DNA of 64,000 nt from Multifurca ochricompacta (taxonomy: Eukaryota > Basidiomycota > Agaricomycetes > Russulales > Russulaceae), in contig WTXG01000002.1 in assembly GCA_022496185.1 (NCBI GenBank), positions 620,001-684,000 of the forward strand. Reading direction: 5' to 3'. The first letter of the stretch is position 1. Each line of letters starts with the position of its first letter. The notes beneath the pieces were generated by a model. The model was not told where the DNA came from, made no database searches, and saw only the letters and a list, made by a program, of their open reading frames with translations. The translations under genes were made by a program, and so were the position numbers. Shown here in pieces: positions 49,546 through 61,931 of this stretch.

Positions 49546-51655
49546 CTACGGGGTTTTCTCCTCCAGAGATGGCTCTCTGCTCACGTTTGGCACCGGCCCA
49601 GTGAACCACTTTCGAGCCGAGACAGCCCATGATAGGGAAGCATATATGAACACGGCCATGATGATGACAACCGCGTAATCTCAAAAACGGGTATTCAGCG
49701 CGGGCTCAAGAGAAAACTATCATCGAACTCACTCATTTCTTTCGCGTTCGTATGCTGCCCAGATGGAAATAGCAGCAGCACATTAATAAAAGCTACCCAA
49801 GCTACAGCAACTACCCCGATCGGGATAAACCATCTTCCCAGAGAAAATGCCCCAGGAACAAGCGTATTGCGCCCTGATGTTATACGGAGGAGGACCGGCG
49901 TGGCGTAAGATGTATAAAGCCCTACAACTGATGCCCTGTGGTGAAACAAGTCTGGGTCAGAATGATAGATCCTAATGCAGGATAATGGAATGTCACCCCG
50001 CCAAAGAAGTAAGCGCCGCAGCGCTGAACCCGAGAAGGCCACATAATGCTGCGCAAAACATGACAAGCCAGACGGCGTTTACAGGGGTCCGAGTGTACGG
50101 GTTGACTTGCTTCCACCATTGTGAGCCAGGGAGTGCATTATCGCGTGCAAATGCAAAGACAACGCGAGAGGCATCCACACCTTGTGCCGCGCCAGTGACA
50201 AACTGACAAACTTGGGCTTATCAAGCCGATTATGACTGTAAGATTCCCTCACCTGCACGACACAGATGCAACTCCATATTGCGAGCATCCATTCTTCCCA
50301 AGGACATCCAGGAACAGTTGGCCCATTGGCAGAGGGAGACTGCTGGAGAGGAGGTCCGGGACTGAAGCCGTTGCAAAAGAAGCAGCAACGAAAACCAGAA
50401 ACCCGAGGAGCTGCGTCGCCCCACTCCAATCATGATGGCTATGGGAGCGGCTCGGGCTGCTCCGGCAACCTCTTCGGAAACGTGTGCAGCCGAGTCGTCT
50501 GTCACGAAGGCTCGACGCATGACTTCCAGTTTCCGAAAGCTATGATTTACTTACAACCTGTTAACGTCCACATTGGTGAGGTGAAGGCTAGGAGGAATGC
50601 CCAGCCATCTTCTCGTGGTCAGGTATCAGAGGTATTAGAGCGAGATGAATATGGGCTCACTATTGGACCATCCAGTGTTGTTCTCGAACATAGTAAACGC
50701 ATCCCTCGCAGAGACTCTCTGTCCCTTTGAGCAGACAAATAATGTAATGATAGCTGCGACGGTTGTTCCGACTGGGTCATGATGAGTACGAAGTTTCGTA
50801 AGAAGAAAGGGTGAGAGGGCACCATTGATGATCACGTAAAATAGGTTCAACCTCGCCAGAATACGAGTACTGGCAGAGCAAACGATACCATGGGAAACCA
50901 GGATGGCCAAGAGTATACCGTATGTCACCCCGGAACTAAGCACAACAGTACCATCAGAGCCTACCGTAATTGCGGTAGTGATCATTTGTGCACTAGATCC
51001 GTGGTAGGTTAAACAAAGCCGCCTAAACAAAAATGGGACCAACCAGGTGTAGTCAATAGAACATACAAGAGCAACCTGACCGGTCACATTCGCCCATCCA
51101 GTAATCCAGCTCGCTAAGGGGCATACTTTGGCTTAGCCAGTTTTGCAGAAAAGTAATAAAGGCCAGCGCTTGTCCTTCGCAACTTCAGAGATAAAAATGG
51201 TGAATTCTGGGACAGGCCACGCACGGCATTGCGGATGTCAATTCCGCAAGTGATGCTGCAACACACAGAACGAATGGGCAAGGGATCAGCCATCCCCAAA
51301 TCATTCCGACGTGACCACCTGCAAAAATCGTTAAAAAAACACCCCGCGCCTCTCTGCCAAGAACTAAGTACCTGCCGCCAGCGGGAAGGATAACGTAGAA
51401 GCCACTGAGGCGATGACTCCCATTATGGAAAAAGAGAATGCTATGGTCTCTGCATGCTACACCGCATTAATTGTGACTAGCCATACGCCGAATAGCCAGA
51501 CTCACAGAGAACTCCCGCCTGAACTCACTCTTGTAGCCTAGCTTTGCGAGCAGGATGCCATCTGCGCGCCGAATACTGTCTAGTTCTTTGATGCGATGAT
51601 GCACTGACGCAACACCGATCGAAATGGAGGGCTTCTTCTCTTCGTTAGTGGGCAT
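49546..51655 (-). CDS. Amino-acid/GABA/choline-type permease (APC superfamily)
   Basis: Twelve-span proton-coupled transporter for amino acids or amines at the plasma membrane or vacuole. ATG at 51655 starts a soluble N-tail with SIRRADGILLAKLGYKSEFR and REFS, typical of the fungal Uga4/Hnm1 group. It continues with TSAGLYYFSAKLAKPKYAPL, ASWITGWANVTGQVALVCSI and a mid region of hydrophobic spans. DASRVVFAFARDNALPGSQW is followed by WKQVNPYTRTPVNAVWLVMF. The last spans include YAVVIIMAVFIYASLSWAVS, and the tail SREPSLEEKTP ends at TAG 49548-49546. About eight introns. Which substrate it carries cannot be read from the sequence. Confidence 0.88.
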
Positions 51656-52500
51656 GTCAAATGGTGGGGGAAGGCAGAGCAGGGCGCGAATGCGAACGAG
51701 GAAATTGCTGAGCTGGGAAGCCTCAATAGATTAGGTCTGGGAGGGGCCTTTTTATACCGGAAGCAATAGGGAAATACTAAAGATAAGACCTTAAGTTAAT
51801 AAGATGGATCTCCAACAACGCCCGTGCCCCACAAGGGACATCTCTCGTCGAAAAAGGCACAAAGTAGAATAGCCCAGACAAAGAGTAACACCTTAAAAGT
51901 GTTTGTGAACTAGCTGAAAATGAAATCTATAGCAAGTAATATTATCAATTAATCATGGAACAGCACCGTGGGGAGGCCTATGCAGCAAAAGTCATGGAAT
52001 CTGTTGATTTCATGGGACATGGGAAGGAGGGTGCCTCGTACGTGGGAAAAAGATAAGGAACCAGCAGTGACTAGGAAGGGCGGAACTGGCGCCGAGGGGA
52101 GAAGGCATGACCCAAAGCGTAATAAGATGAGTTCTCATCGTCATCGATACTAGCACCTAGGTAGGTTCAAGCTAAGGCCGTCGTGTGGGTGCATGCAGTA
52201 GCGGCGGGTGCGAAACTGAATTATTGTCTCTGTGTGTGATGAAAGAAAACAAGTTATCTTGAATCTGGTCGCTTCTACTTGAGACCAGAGAACTATTTTG
52301 ATGTTCCAGCTTTAGCTCGGAAGGAGTGGCTCGCTCGCAGAATTTCCATTCAATCAATGGCTTGAGGTTCGTCGAAGTTGTCGTCGAACGTCGAAGAAAT
52401 CAGCTGGAGCAGTAACGGCAGGAGCGGACCGAGAACATCTCAACACCCGGCCCGGGGTTAAGTTGACCTTGTGAACTGAACAACTTAAACGTTGAAAAAA
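51656..52500. promoter_or_regulatory. Divergent intergenic region between permease and MGM101
   Basis: 845 bp between outward-facing ATGs. Open frames of 60-80 codons in it lack any family pattern. The stretch just before MGM101 is A-rich. I saw no clear repeat or RNA. Confidence 0.5.
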
Positions 52501-53517
52501 ATGACTTTTTATGTCTTCAACTCCAGGGTTTCCAGGTTCCCAATTCGTGCCATTTCCTCTGCCCGTACTTATGTTGCAGTTGGAGGCAGGTCGCATACCA
52601 CTCCCAGATCCTTTTTAGTCAATAGGACATCATCGACCGCTCAAGTCAGTACTGATCAGACCAACACTTCCAAAGGTAGTCCCAAAATAACAGACAGCTA
52701 CCGGACTACTGCAGGCGAGACCACAGTTGACACTGTCACCCAGAGTGAGATCGTCGACTACACCCCCACCGAGAGCGTCCCTTCATCTAGCCCGTCGAGT
52801 CTTCCTCCCCTTCTGGACGCACCCCCTTGCGGCGGTACCACGGACTGGTCACGCAGCTACCACGGCCTATCAACCCAGCCATTTCTACCAGAGGTGGCTG
52901 ACATCCTTCAAGCTGCGATTGACCCTTTAGATATTGAAGTTAAACCTGGTTAGTTTCTTTGGAAGATGTCGCAACTACTGACGAAACATCAACTTCAAGA
53001 TGGCATGATTTATTTACCTGAGATCAAGTATCGCAGAATCTTGAACAGGGCTTTTGGTCCAGGTGGTTGGGGTCTCGCTCCTCGTAGCGAAACCAACGTG
53101 GGTCCAAAAATAGTCAGCAGGGAGTATGCTCTGGTTTGTCTTGGGCGGTGAGTGAGGTATCTTTAAAGATACACACCACTATGTAAACCTGAATTGGACA
53201 GGCTTGTAGCTATCGCCCGTGGCGAGCAAGAGTATTTTGACCACTCGGGAATTCCAACAGCCACAGAGGCATGTAAAAGCAATGCTCTAATGCGTTGTTG
53301 CAAAGACCTAGGAATTGCCAGTGAGCTATGGGATCCACGGTTTATCCGCGAATTCAAGAAAGAGCATTGCGTGGAAGTGTATGCGGAACACGTGCCCACC
53401 AAGAAAAAGTGAGTTGATATATCATTCCCTTTATTTACCCCTCTTAAACGTTCCGCAAGACGCAAGCTTTGGCGTCGCAAGGACCAGCCTAAGTTCGAGT
53501 ATCCCTTCAAGGAGTAG
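52501..53517 (+). CDS. MGM101: Mitochondrial genome maintenance protein Mgm101
   Basis: Rad52-like single-strand-annealing protein of the mitochondrial nucleoid, needed for mtDNA repair and inheritance. Four exons (52501-52948, 53000-53147, 53202-53408, 53460-53517) join in frame to 286 residues. The first about 110 residues hold a targeting sequence ([20 protein letters not shown]) and a Ser/Thr-rich linker. The conserved core follows: [111 protein letters not shown], and the C-terminal [17 protein letters not shown]. Length and core match the fungal family. Convergent with the thioredoxin-fold gene, with 173 bp between stops. Confidence 0.95.
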
Positions 53518-53690
53518 TTGTACTGACCCTGTCCAAATGCCTCCACGTTAATCTCTCTCGTAAATAATCATTATTAATATTATCATCTCAGCCAGCACAA
53601 TTAAGGCCAACGTCCATAACCATTCTGTTGAAATACAGAGTATTTGAGAAATAGCATACGTTGTGTACTTCTGAGGAACAAGCTGTGTAT

Positions 53691-54855
53691 TCATCCGACA
53701 GGCTGCTTTCTGCCCTTTTTGCCCTTTCCCTTCACTGGCGTGGCACTAGTCCCGGAAGGTGCGACAGCTGTGTTGGTACCAGATGCCGTCGATTTAACAG
53801 CACCAGCCGCCCGGGGGTCAGGGCCAGGTTTAGTAGCTTTTGGTTTCCCTCCACTATGAACAAGATTCATGACGAGACTACCAAGAAGGCCAGTCAGGAT
53901 GTAGAGTGCCCATCGGGGAACGATGCGGATTATGTTGTAGTACTTGGTCATAATGATAGCTTGCCATTCCATCACGAACTCCCTAGATGTCGCAACGTCA
54001 AATCCCGTAGGCATAACCGGACCAGAAAAAACGTACCTGTTACCACCGGGAGCGAAGCTAGTTTGCCAGGGAGGTGTATGTTCCCACATCCCAGACTTGA
54101 AATATTCACGCAAAGGTTCAGCTCTCAATCGGATCTGGGTGGCGCGCCAAAATCGGAGGGTCCGCCCTCTGTCGGATACTGCAACCAGCATAGGAGCGCT
54201 GCGCGAATTTCAGCGTTATCCGGGAAAACAAGCGACAAGACGTGCCTCCAGACAGCCCATTTAGTGGTGATGTGAGTGACATTCATATAATCGAGGCGAC
54301 CCCAGCGGACATGGGGTAGGTCGTTTTCAATCAGTGTGGTGTTGTAAGCCTCATCGAATTGTTTATCTGCATACAACGATATGCCAGAGCCCTGAGCAGA
54401 CGAGGTCGTGCTTATAAACGACAGTAAGTTAGAAGACAACTTCGCCTGTTCGGAGAAACATCTCACATGATAAGCAACCACACACGATCTTTCTCCTCAT
54501 CTTCCGTGAGCACCTCGTTTACAATGACGTCGTTGAAATTATCATCAGTGATTAATGGGATACGATTATCCCATATTTCTGAGTTGGCTCGGGCGGCCTC
54601 CAAACGCTCCGTAATATTGACTCCCAAACGATTGAAGAGCTGGGCAACAGGGCCAGTAGAAAGGATGTTCGATAAACTAAAGCGGGACTCGCCCTCGCGT
54701 GGTGGGGTTAACGGCGCTGTTTTCGGCTCGAAAGATGATGCCGGTGGGACAACAGTAGGGACTGCCTGACCGGGCGTCCAGCCGTCGGAGAAATACTGAG
54801 CATTAGAGTGTACGATGAATGTGAGGGCGGTGAGCGTGAGCGTGTTTAACCTCAT
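53691..54855 (-). CDS. Secretory-pathway thioredoxin-fold-like membrane protein, unnamed
   Basis: ATG at 54855 opens a signal peptide (MRLNTLTLTALTFIVHSNAQ). After a Pro-rich linker, PLITDDNFNDVIVNEVLTED and RVWLLIM lead into a small alpha/beta domain (KQFDEAYNTTLIENDLPHVR, WGRLDYMNVTHITTKWAVWR, PMLVAVSDRGRTLRFWR). That secondary-structure order resembles a thioredoxin fold lacking the CxxC pair. A membrane span (about RWALYILTGLLGSLVMNLV) precedes a Lys/Gly/Ala-rich cytosolic tail ending KGKKGRKQPVG, with stop at 53691. Expected location is the ER or Golgi membrane. I cannot name the family. The catalytic cysteines of disulfide isomerases are absent, so a redox role is unlikely. Confidence 0.7.
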
Positions 54856-55065
54856 GTTGGTGGGTCGTTGCCAACGTTCCAGTAGGGAGGGAAGAGAAGG
54901 GATAACTATCTGGGAAAAAAATTTGATGGGATGAACCGTACTAGTTTCGTGACTCCCAACAACTAAACCGTCCGTCAATCCTGGCCTGCCTGAAACAAGT
55001 CCATGCAACTTTCTCTACTCGTCTGACCGTCTGACCAACAATACCAACAATAATAATATAATATA

Positions 55066-57526
55066 ATGTTCTTACGCTGGCGGACGGCGCTCGGCATTGC
55101 CCTTTCTTTCCTTCTTCTTCCGTTAGCATCTACTGCTCCTACAGATGGTACGGCTTTTCACACGTCGCTAAAGCTCCTGACACGCTCTTTCTTTCAATGC
55201 AGTACCATCAGCGGCATCCTTCTATGTGCCTGCCTTACCTGGCCTTCACCAAGACCCGCTTCACCCTCTTCATATTTATGCTGGGCACCTAAATGCTGAT
55301 CCAGGTGCAGCAAGACTACCAAATACCACAGTTACCGCGCACATCTACTTTGTACTCATCAAAGCGCGCCGAACTGCAGACAAGGAAAGGATTATATTCT
55401 GGTTCAATGTGAGTATGACATATTTTACTAGGTGCTACTAGTCCTTGACGCGTGTCGTGCAGGGAGGTCCCGGGTGTTCGTCCTTTGATGGTCTCATGAT
55501 GGAGGTTGGGCCCTGGCGTGTAGATGGGAATGGTGGTTTTAAAACGATAGAGGGTGGGTGGGAAGAATATACAACCATGGTTTATGGTGATTGTTGGTTT
55601 TCTGATATACCCGGCGAATCTGACCCCTTGCTCGCAGTTGATCAACCCGCCGGTACTGGCTTCTCTTACACTAGTACAGACCGCTATGCACACGATTTGA
55701 ACGAAGTTTGAACTCTTTCATTATGTCTTCCTGCATTTCTCTTACACGCTTTCCAGGCTTCCGATCAATTTATACAGTTTTTGCGTAATTTCTATTCTGT
55801 GTTCCCAGAATATAAAACGATGGACGTGGGTTTGCTTCATGGGATCATTTCTTCTGTTAGAAGTGCTCATCAACATTGACTAGACCTACATAGCGGGCGA
55901 GAGTTTCGCTGGACAATATATCCCTTATTTTTGTGAGTCCGCATTTTTCGGGCCACACAAGGCCAATTCTAAAGTAAGTTTAGCGGACGCCGTTTTGAAT
56001 TCCAACCTTGGCGTTCCGCTCCGTGGATCAGCAATCGGGAACGGCTGGATTGACGCAAGACGACAATACCCGGCGTACCTTGACTACGCTGTGAAGTATG
56101 GTTTAGTAGAACCGGGCACGGCGGTAAGGTAACTGGTAACTGGCGGTTGCTTTGAACTTATCTTGTTTGTTTAGCAATATGAGGGAGTAAAAAAGGCTAC
56201 TGACGAATGTGTTGCCCTCCTGAACACAATGAAGGGGGATCCTATACACGTCGATTTGTGCGAATCGGTCATGCAAAGACTCGCCAACGAACCTGGCAGC
56301 GCAGAGTACGCCTTTTCTAGTCCAGCCACTGCACGGTACCAACGGTCTCCGCAGCGAGAAGGCCGGCCTATGCCTTAACGTTTACGACGTCCGTCTCAAA
56401 GACGAAAGACCAGCGTGTGGCATGAATTGGCCAATCGATCTCAAAAACATTACTTCATATCTTCGAGTATGTTCGTTGCTACAGTACTGTGTCTGGATAC
56501 CTGACCCGTGCACATAGCGGCCTGATGTCGTGAATGCTCTCCATGCACAGGCCAAGTCAGAGGCTTGGGTTGAATGCCAGCAGCGGATTCACAGCCAGTT
56601 GAATCAAAGATCCTCGGAGTCTTCAGTGACCTTGCTGCCGCGTGTGTTAGAAAAGATTCCCGTGTTGTTTTTCGCTGGAGACCAAGACCTGATTTGCAAT
56701 TACGTGGGGCAAGAGAGCCTTATTCAATCTCTGACTTGGAATGGAGGTACGGGGCTTGGAGTACGCATAAAATTTTCTTATCATGGTCTGGGGCTACAAA
56801 ATTGATCATCTTTTCAGAAAGTGGAGACACAGACTTGGACTGTTGGCGATACACCTGCTGGAACATGGGTTTCCTCGCGCAATCTGACATATGTGAAGGT
56901 ATCACCTAATCATGATTCCGTGAGTTGACGTTAAGTAACCAATCCGCTGCAGATTTTCAATGCGTCGCACATGGCTGGTTACGACCAACTGCACGCAACG
57001 CACGATATGATACTGCGATTCATGGGCATGAACTTCTCTGCCATCACTGATGGGACGGCGCGTATCCAAGCAGCGTGGGGGATGATGTGAAACCTGCCTT
57101 CATCGAAGGTAAGGTCACGTCGGCTACACCCACACCCCCTGCTGCGAAGACGCCGGAGCAGGACAAGGCGATGTGGGAAGGTATGCTCGCTCTCTCGAAT
57201 ATGGGAGCATGTCTCATGGTCCTGCAGCGTACTACAACGCGGGATCTGCCGCAATTGTCCTTGTGCTGATAATTGCCGCCCTCGGCTCAGTCCTCTGGTG
57301 CCGCATTCGCAGACGGCGGCTACATGGATTACCTACCTCGAGGAATGAGGAAGAACACATACCCTTGACCCAAGGCATGTCTACAGTGGAGAACAGGGAC
57401 TCTTCAGACACAAGCGAATTCCGTACACGCAAGGGTAAAGAGCGCGCGCAGGAAGCTGGGGTGGCACCTATTTTTGACGTTGGCGATTCAGATGAAGAGG
57501 GAGAGGGTAACCATCAGAATCGATAG
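55066..57526 (+). CDS. KEX1: Kex1-type membrane serine carboxypeptidase
   Basis: Late-Golgi carboxypeptidase D that trims basic C-terminal residues from propeptides after Kex2 cleavage. Signal peptide [20 protein letters not shown]. The body has [20 protein letters not shown], the oxyanion motif [32 protein letters not shown], the nucleophile motif [14 protein letters not shown], the Asp in [14 protein letters not shown], and the His in [11 protein letters not shown] Thr/Pro/Ala-rich stalk is followed by a membrane span at about 57245-57300 ([17 protein letters not shown]) and a cytosolic tail with acidic residues ([11 protein letters not shown]). About ten introns join in frame. The start ATG sits in an A/T-rich leader. 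No pheromone gene, a usual substrate, is in the window. Confidence 0.93.
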
Positions 57527-58159
57527 TGAGGCGGACGTTCCCTGTGTGCCATAGTGGTCTATCTATACATGACGTGACAAGTCGTGTTCATTTTTCCCGA
57601 TTGTTCATAACACTTTATTCTGGCTCGTATGTAATAACGACAGACAAAGGTACAATACGAAGTCAAAAATGGTGAGGGTTACCATTTGATCAAATGGCAT
57701 AGCAGTAAACATGTTTGCGTTATGGTTTCACTAAACCGTCAGGGTCACATAGTGACAATATACGGCAAGTCTAGGAATATAACGCCGCACAACTTGCTCA
57801 GCATCAAGCCATCTGTCTTGTGACACGAATCAACACCTCGTGGTGGATCCAGCGGGACGAGACAATGTCGAGAGCGAGCCGAAAGCAGTTGCACTCCTTC
57901 TCGTGAGCGCCCTAAGGGGCACCTCGCTTCGTCGACCGGAAAGGAGCGTCACCAGAAGAGCTAACCTCTGCGCCAGAGCTGACGTTTCGGAAGGTCGAGC
58001 GAACACTTGAAAGAAAGAAAAAAAAAAAAGAGGAAAGTTTGCCCTGCGTCGCTTATATTCATGTCGGCTCGTCGGAATTTGAATTTTCAACGCTGACGCC
58101 ACCAACGCGTGGCTACCAAGAGTCGTCGCGGTCGACCGCGTGTTGTGGTTTAATCTCAA
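57527..58159. promoter_or_regulatory. Intergenic: KEX1 3' region and SPC19 promoter
   Basis: About 630 bp without a supported gene. An A-run lies at about 58016-58030. A minus-strand open frame of 109 codons (57830-58159) has a low-complexity composition and no family features. Confidence 0.5.
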
Positions 58160-58872
58160 ATGTCATACTATGCACCAAGACAGTCCCGATTATCAGTACG
58201 ACCCAGGGCACGAGATACTCTTTTTCCAGGTGGTTCGGAATGGCATCGCGCGGATTCTCAGTCATCATTTAGCCCCGATCTTCTTGAAAGTGTCCTGGCT
58301 ATGGAAGATTGCTGTGAGGAGGTGAGGTCGGTTTCTATTAGTGCCGGTCATGATGTGAATTCAATTATTCTTTCAGGCATACGAAGCGCAACAGATTCTG
58401 AGAAACGGTACATTTGACCTTCCGCGCATGACGCGTGTTTTAGATAATCAGCGAGTGTGTAACCACACGAGCATCGGTCGGCGTTTATATTCAAGGCTAT
58501 CTCCCAGGTGTTTCTACTAGTCGACGAGGGTACGGTGGAAAAGTACAAGGCTGACCTGAGTGAAGAGATTGAGCCTCAGATCACCGAGCTCATATCACGC
58601 GCCGAGAAGGGCTTGAGGGCATTACAGAAGAAACAAGCTCTGTTGCAAACAAAGGTGCTGGACACATTTTAATAACCCATGGAGTGTCATCGCTAAGCAT
58701 GAATCAGGTTGAGACAGCTCAATTAAGACCACAGTCACGTCCTGCACCCGGCGGGGCGAATCGTCGCTTGCAAATGCTGGTAAAGCAGCGCGAACGACTA
58801 GAGACGCAACTCAGGGAATTGGAAACCGAGATCTTGACTATGGCAAGTTTCAAATCCCTGAAAGTTACTTAA
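58160..58872 (+). CDS. SPC19: DASH complex subunit Spc19
   Basis: Outer-kinetochore protein of the Dam1/DASH ring that couples kinetochores to spindle microtubules; it occurs only in fungi. Four exons join in frame. The N-terminal exon ends LLESVLAMEDCCEE, followed by AYEAQQILRNGTFDLPRMTR, VLDNQR, then VFLLVDEGTVEKYKADLSEE, IEPQITELISRAEKGLRALQ, and after a last intron a coiled-coil tail RLQMLVKQRERLETQLRELE. The CCEEAYEAQ...GT.DLPRM...VFLL sequence is diagnostic of Spc19. The exon-1 start at 58160 is the first ATG in frame. Convergent with the gene at 59047-61758. Confidence 0.9.
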
Positions 58873-59046
58873 TCACTCATTGGTATGAAGGAAGCAGCCC
58901 AGAAGAGGCGATAGACAATGACCGAGTCATATTACTGTGAGACGGCTCTGTCCATAGTGTGAAACTCGCGCAGATCTCAGCAATTTCAGTGCGTTCCATC
59001 CAACTCGGTCTTCCAATGCGAGCTATCAAGACAGAACTCCTCTGAT

Positions 59047-61758
59047 TCATATTACCAATTCTTCTACTTGATATAGGTCCACTCCCATAGAAGCTCGCGC
59101 ATGTGCAAGTTTCCTGCGTCGTCTCCAGTCCTCCAAATGGGCAGGTGGTCGTTGTCTCTCGAAAATCATTTTTTCTTGCGCTTTGGCAAAGAGCTCCAAT
59201 GGCCCATGAAGCAATTGAAGTTCGCTAATAATCTCCAGTTCAGACTGTAGATGTAATGAAAGGCTTTGAAGAAGTTTGTGTGACCGTGTGTGTTGGAGCA
59301 GTGTCACAAATGTCGCGTCAAGAATGGCTCGTAAAAAGGCCAAGATCTTTGTAGCCGTCGGTCAACAAAGGCATATGATAATAGTTTCCGACAGACCTTA
59401 TCAAGAGGGGGGATCCCTGCCTCCTCAGGACGGTGCGACGCGGCAACCACCCCTGCAGACTCGTTATCAATTCCAATCACATTAGCCTCAAGAATGAGGC
59501 TGGTTCGATGTGGAGATAGTTTCGCTAGCCAATCATTAACGATCACCAGATTGATTCGATGCTTTCCGCCCGATTCAGTTGCTCCCTCATTGCTAGGCGT
59601 AGGGCAGCGTCAGATGCGGGATATATCACGCATGCGGCCAGTATTGACGATAGCGCCGGGGTGTCGGACTGCATTGCATCGACTTCTATGTCCTGCGCAC
59701 CGAAGGGTGGGCCAGATTCGACAACCGCGCGAAGCACATTAATGATGTCGACTTCTGGTAGATCAGGAATGGTTTTGAACGCCAGCTCGACTGCGTGCTG
59801 TGCATGCACAGGTGGCTAAACGACATTTACCATACGCATGGAAAGGTGTGACATACCCAATCCTTAGATTCCAGGAACCGTCCAAGAAGGCTTTGAGGGA
59901 ACATACCCGCAGACACAAACCGGTTCTCCAAGAGATAATAGAGCGTCTTAGTAGGGTACAGCGCGGGGGCTGGTTTTGAAGATTGCAAGACGATATTGAG
60001 GACTTCTTGCACAAACCCGTGACCAAACGGGTTGTCATCCTGTTTGACATTAAATTTTATGCCGACATAACAGAAGCCCGAACATACATGCCGTTTATCG
60101 ACAATGGCTACAGAACCCAAATGGCTCTCAAACCATTCAAAAAATGCTGAGTCGGCAGCTTCGGGGCGGTCTTGATTAACTGCAGACCGGAGCTTGTTCA
60201 AAAGACCGTGGCGGCCAGGATCGAGTGAGGTATTCGGTCCGTCGCCGCTAAGAGGGGATTCAGGCTTGGCGAGCCACCTAGCACTACTTGACGCACGGCC
60301 AAAGGCGTTTGCAATCGTTGAAGTCAAAGGGACCGTGATCGGGACTACGAGGACGACTGAACGCTTTTTTGATTTTAATGCCTTGTCTAGAGGCCGTGAG
60401 ACGGATAAAAAGACCTGAGTATGTGCAGGTATAAGTTCCAAAGAGATCCCGCCTTTTAACGCCGACAAATTGACCGGAATAGGAAAAGAGTGAGACGCAA
60501 GGACAACTGAGTAGCGAAGGTCCCAGAGCAGTAGTACAAGATCCTGTGACTGTATCATGTTGCCACAAAGAAGTACAAGTGAGGAGCCCAAGGAAAGGGT
60601 GGACACGGCTCCTGCATAATGGTGTTCTGTTACGGTCTCAGAGGTGTTTTCGATGAATGAAAAACCAGTGAGTGTCAAGGGTGATGAGAACGGCACCAGT
60701 GACAACGACCCCTGTGTCAAACTTAATTCGAATGATCTCCACTGACCGTCACTTTCTAAGCCTCCAGATATTCATGATACGCTATAACTGGCAAAGACTG
60801 GAACTCACGAAGGCAACTGATATAACCCGAAGCACTGCACGATGCTTCGATAGCTGTCTATAAATAAGTCGGTCAGTCAATCTCTGCTCAAGCAACCGAT
60901 TACTCACACCATTGACAGGGATAGATTCATCCAGTGCTGTCTTGATCTCGCCCTCGTAGATGTACAGCACGCATACTTGAAGTAAACCCTTCGGAGCAAA
61001 GAGAAGGACAAGTGAAGCCAGTGGAGCGACCGGGCGCACGGGCATGAATGTTGCGGAAACTCGTGAAAACATGTAAGATGTCAATAATGGCAACTTGCTA
61101 CATGGCCCCCATGCCGCTTTCTGCGTAGCAAGGTCGATATCCATCGTGGTCACGTCGCCGTCAGGAGAAAGCAAGATGATATAGTTGGAAAGGTCCTGGG
61201 GCACATAAATTCGTGATACTCGATGAGAAGCCTGTATGAGAACCAAAATTATAAAACCCTCTGAGGAAGAGGGAAGGCTAGCTACGCACAGCGATTGACG
61301 ATTTCTTTTCCTGAGCTCTCTCATTGCTGTCGGGTGTCTGTGTCTCATCCCACATCCAGACCGTTCGGCCATGGTCCTCGGTTTTCACTCCCGGAGATTG
61401 TTCAATTATAGCGTATACCCTCCGGAATTTCGTACCGTCGTCCATTAAAAGACACGAGACAGCAGGACCGGCAAATGTCGTTGATGGACCGAATGTATAG
61501 GAGCTGGTAATGTGTAGGTCTGATACCTAAGCAGAAATTCGAATTCTTCTATGGCACAGGCAAAGAGTTTGAGAAAAAAGAATTTACGTTTAAAATATGC
61601 ACGCCATCCCCATTTACAGTGACTGTAGCGAAACCCTCCTTTTTACTTGAACTGTTCGACCGTTCATGGGTCACAAATATGTTTCGATGTACCGACGCCG
61701 AGGAAGAACTTGTCCCGTAGTTTGAAAGCAAGAAAGGTTCACCAATAGCTGCACCCAT
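59047..61758 (-). CDS. Beta-propeller-like protein, possibly nucleolar (NOL11/Utp8-like)
   Basis: I cannot name this protein with confidence. ATG at 61758 starts MGAAIGEPFLLSNYGTSSSS, then FVTHERSNSSSKKEGFATVT and GDGVHILN. Blade-like segments follow: VSRIYVPQDLSNYIILLSPD, GDVTTMDIDLATQKAAWGPC, SLVLLFAPKGLLQVCVLYIY, then LVLLLWDLRYSVVLASHSFP. The second half is alpha-helical (LLNKLRSAVNQDRPEAADSA, KTLYYLLENRFVSAGMFPQS, AHARASMGVDLYQVEELVI). A beta-propeller followed by helices, with an LxWDLRY motif, resembles NOL11 or yeast Utp8 of the small-subunit processome. A telobox-like TAGGGTTAGGG element just upstream would fit a ribosome-biogenesis gene. Exons are joined by several short introns. 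Functional call is tentative; the gene itself is well supported. Confidence 0.62.
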
Positions 61759-61833
61759 CTAACCTTAAGACGAAGAGGGGAGCCGGTGAAGTGAAGAAAA
61801 ATGTAAATAAGGATGCGCATACACTCACACACT

Positions 61834-61890
61834 CAAGGCAAGGCAAGGCAAGGCAAGGTAAGGAAGTCTAATAATAGGGTTAGGGTTTAT
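61834..61890. repeat. AAGGC tandem repeat followed by TTAGGG-like telobox
   Basis: About five copies of AAGGC at 61834-61860, then TAGGGTTAGGGTTT at 61875-61888. The second element equals just over two TTAGGG units, the telomere repeat of most filamentous fungi. It lies in the 173-bp space upstream of the minus-strand gene that starts at 61758. Confidence 0.8.
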
Positions 61891-61931
61891 ATACTAAAAT
61901 AAAATAAAAAAACAGTGGCAGCAGGCAGCAT

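Noticed and set aside
57830..58159. Minus-strand 109-codon open frame between KEX1 and SPC19
   Set aside because: Low-complexity, no start context or family similarity, and the region must hold the SPC19 promoter.
61875..61888. TTAGGG-like repeat as evidence of a chromosome end
   Set aside because: Only about two units are present and genes continue on both sides, so it is interstitial and not a telomere.
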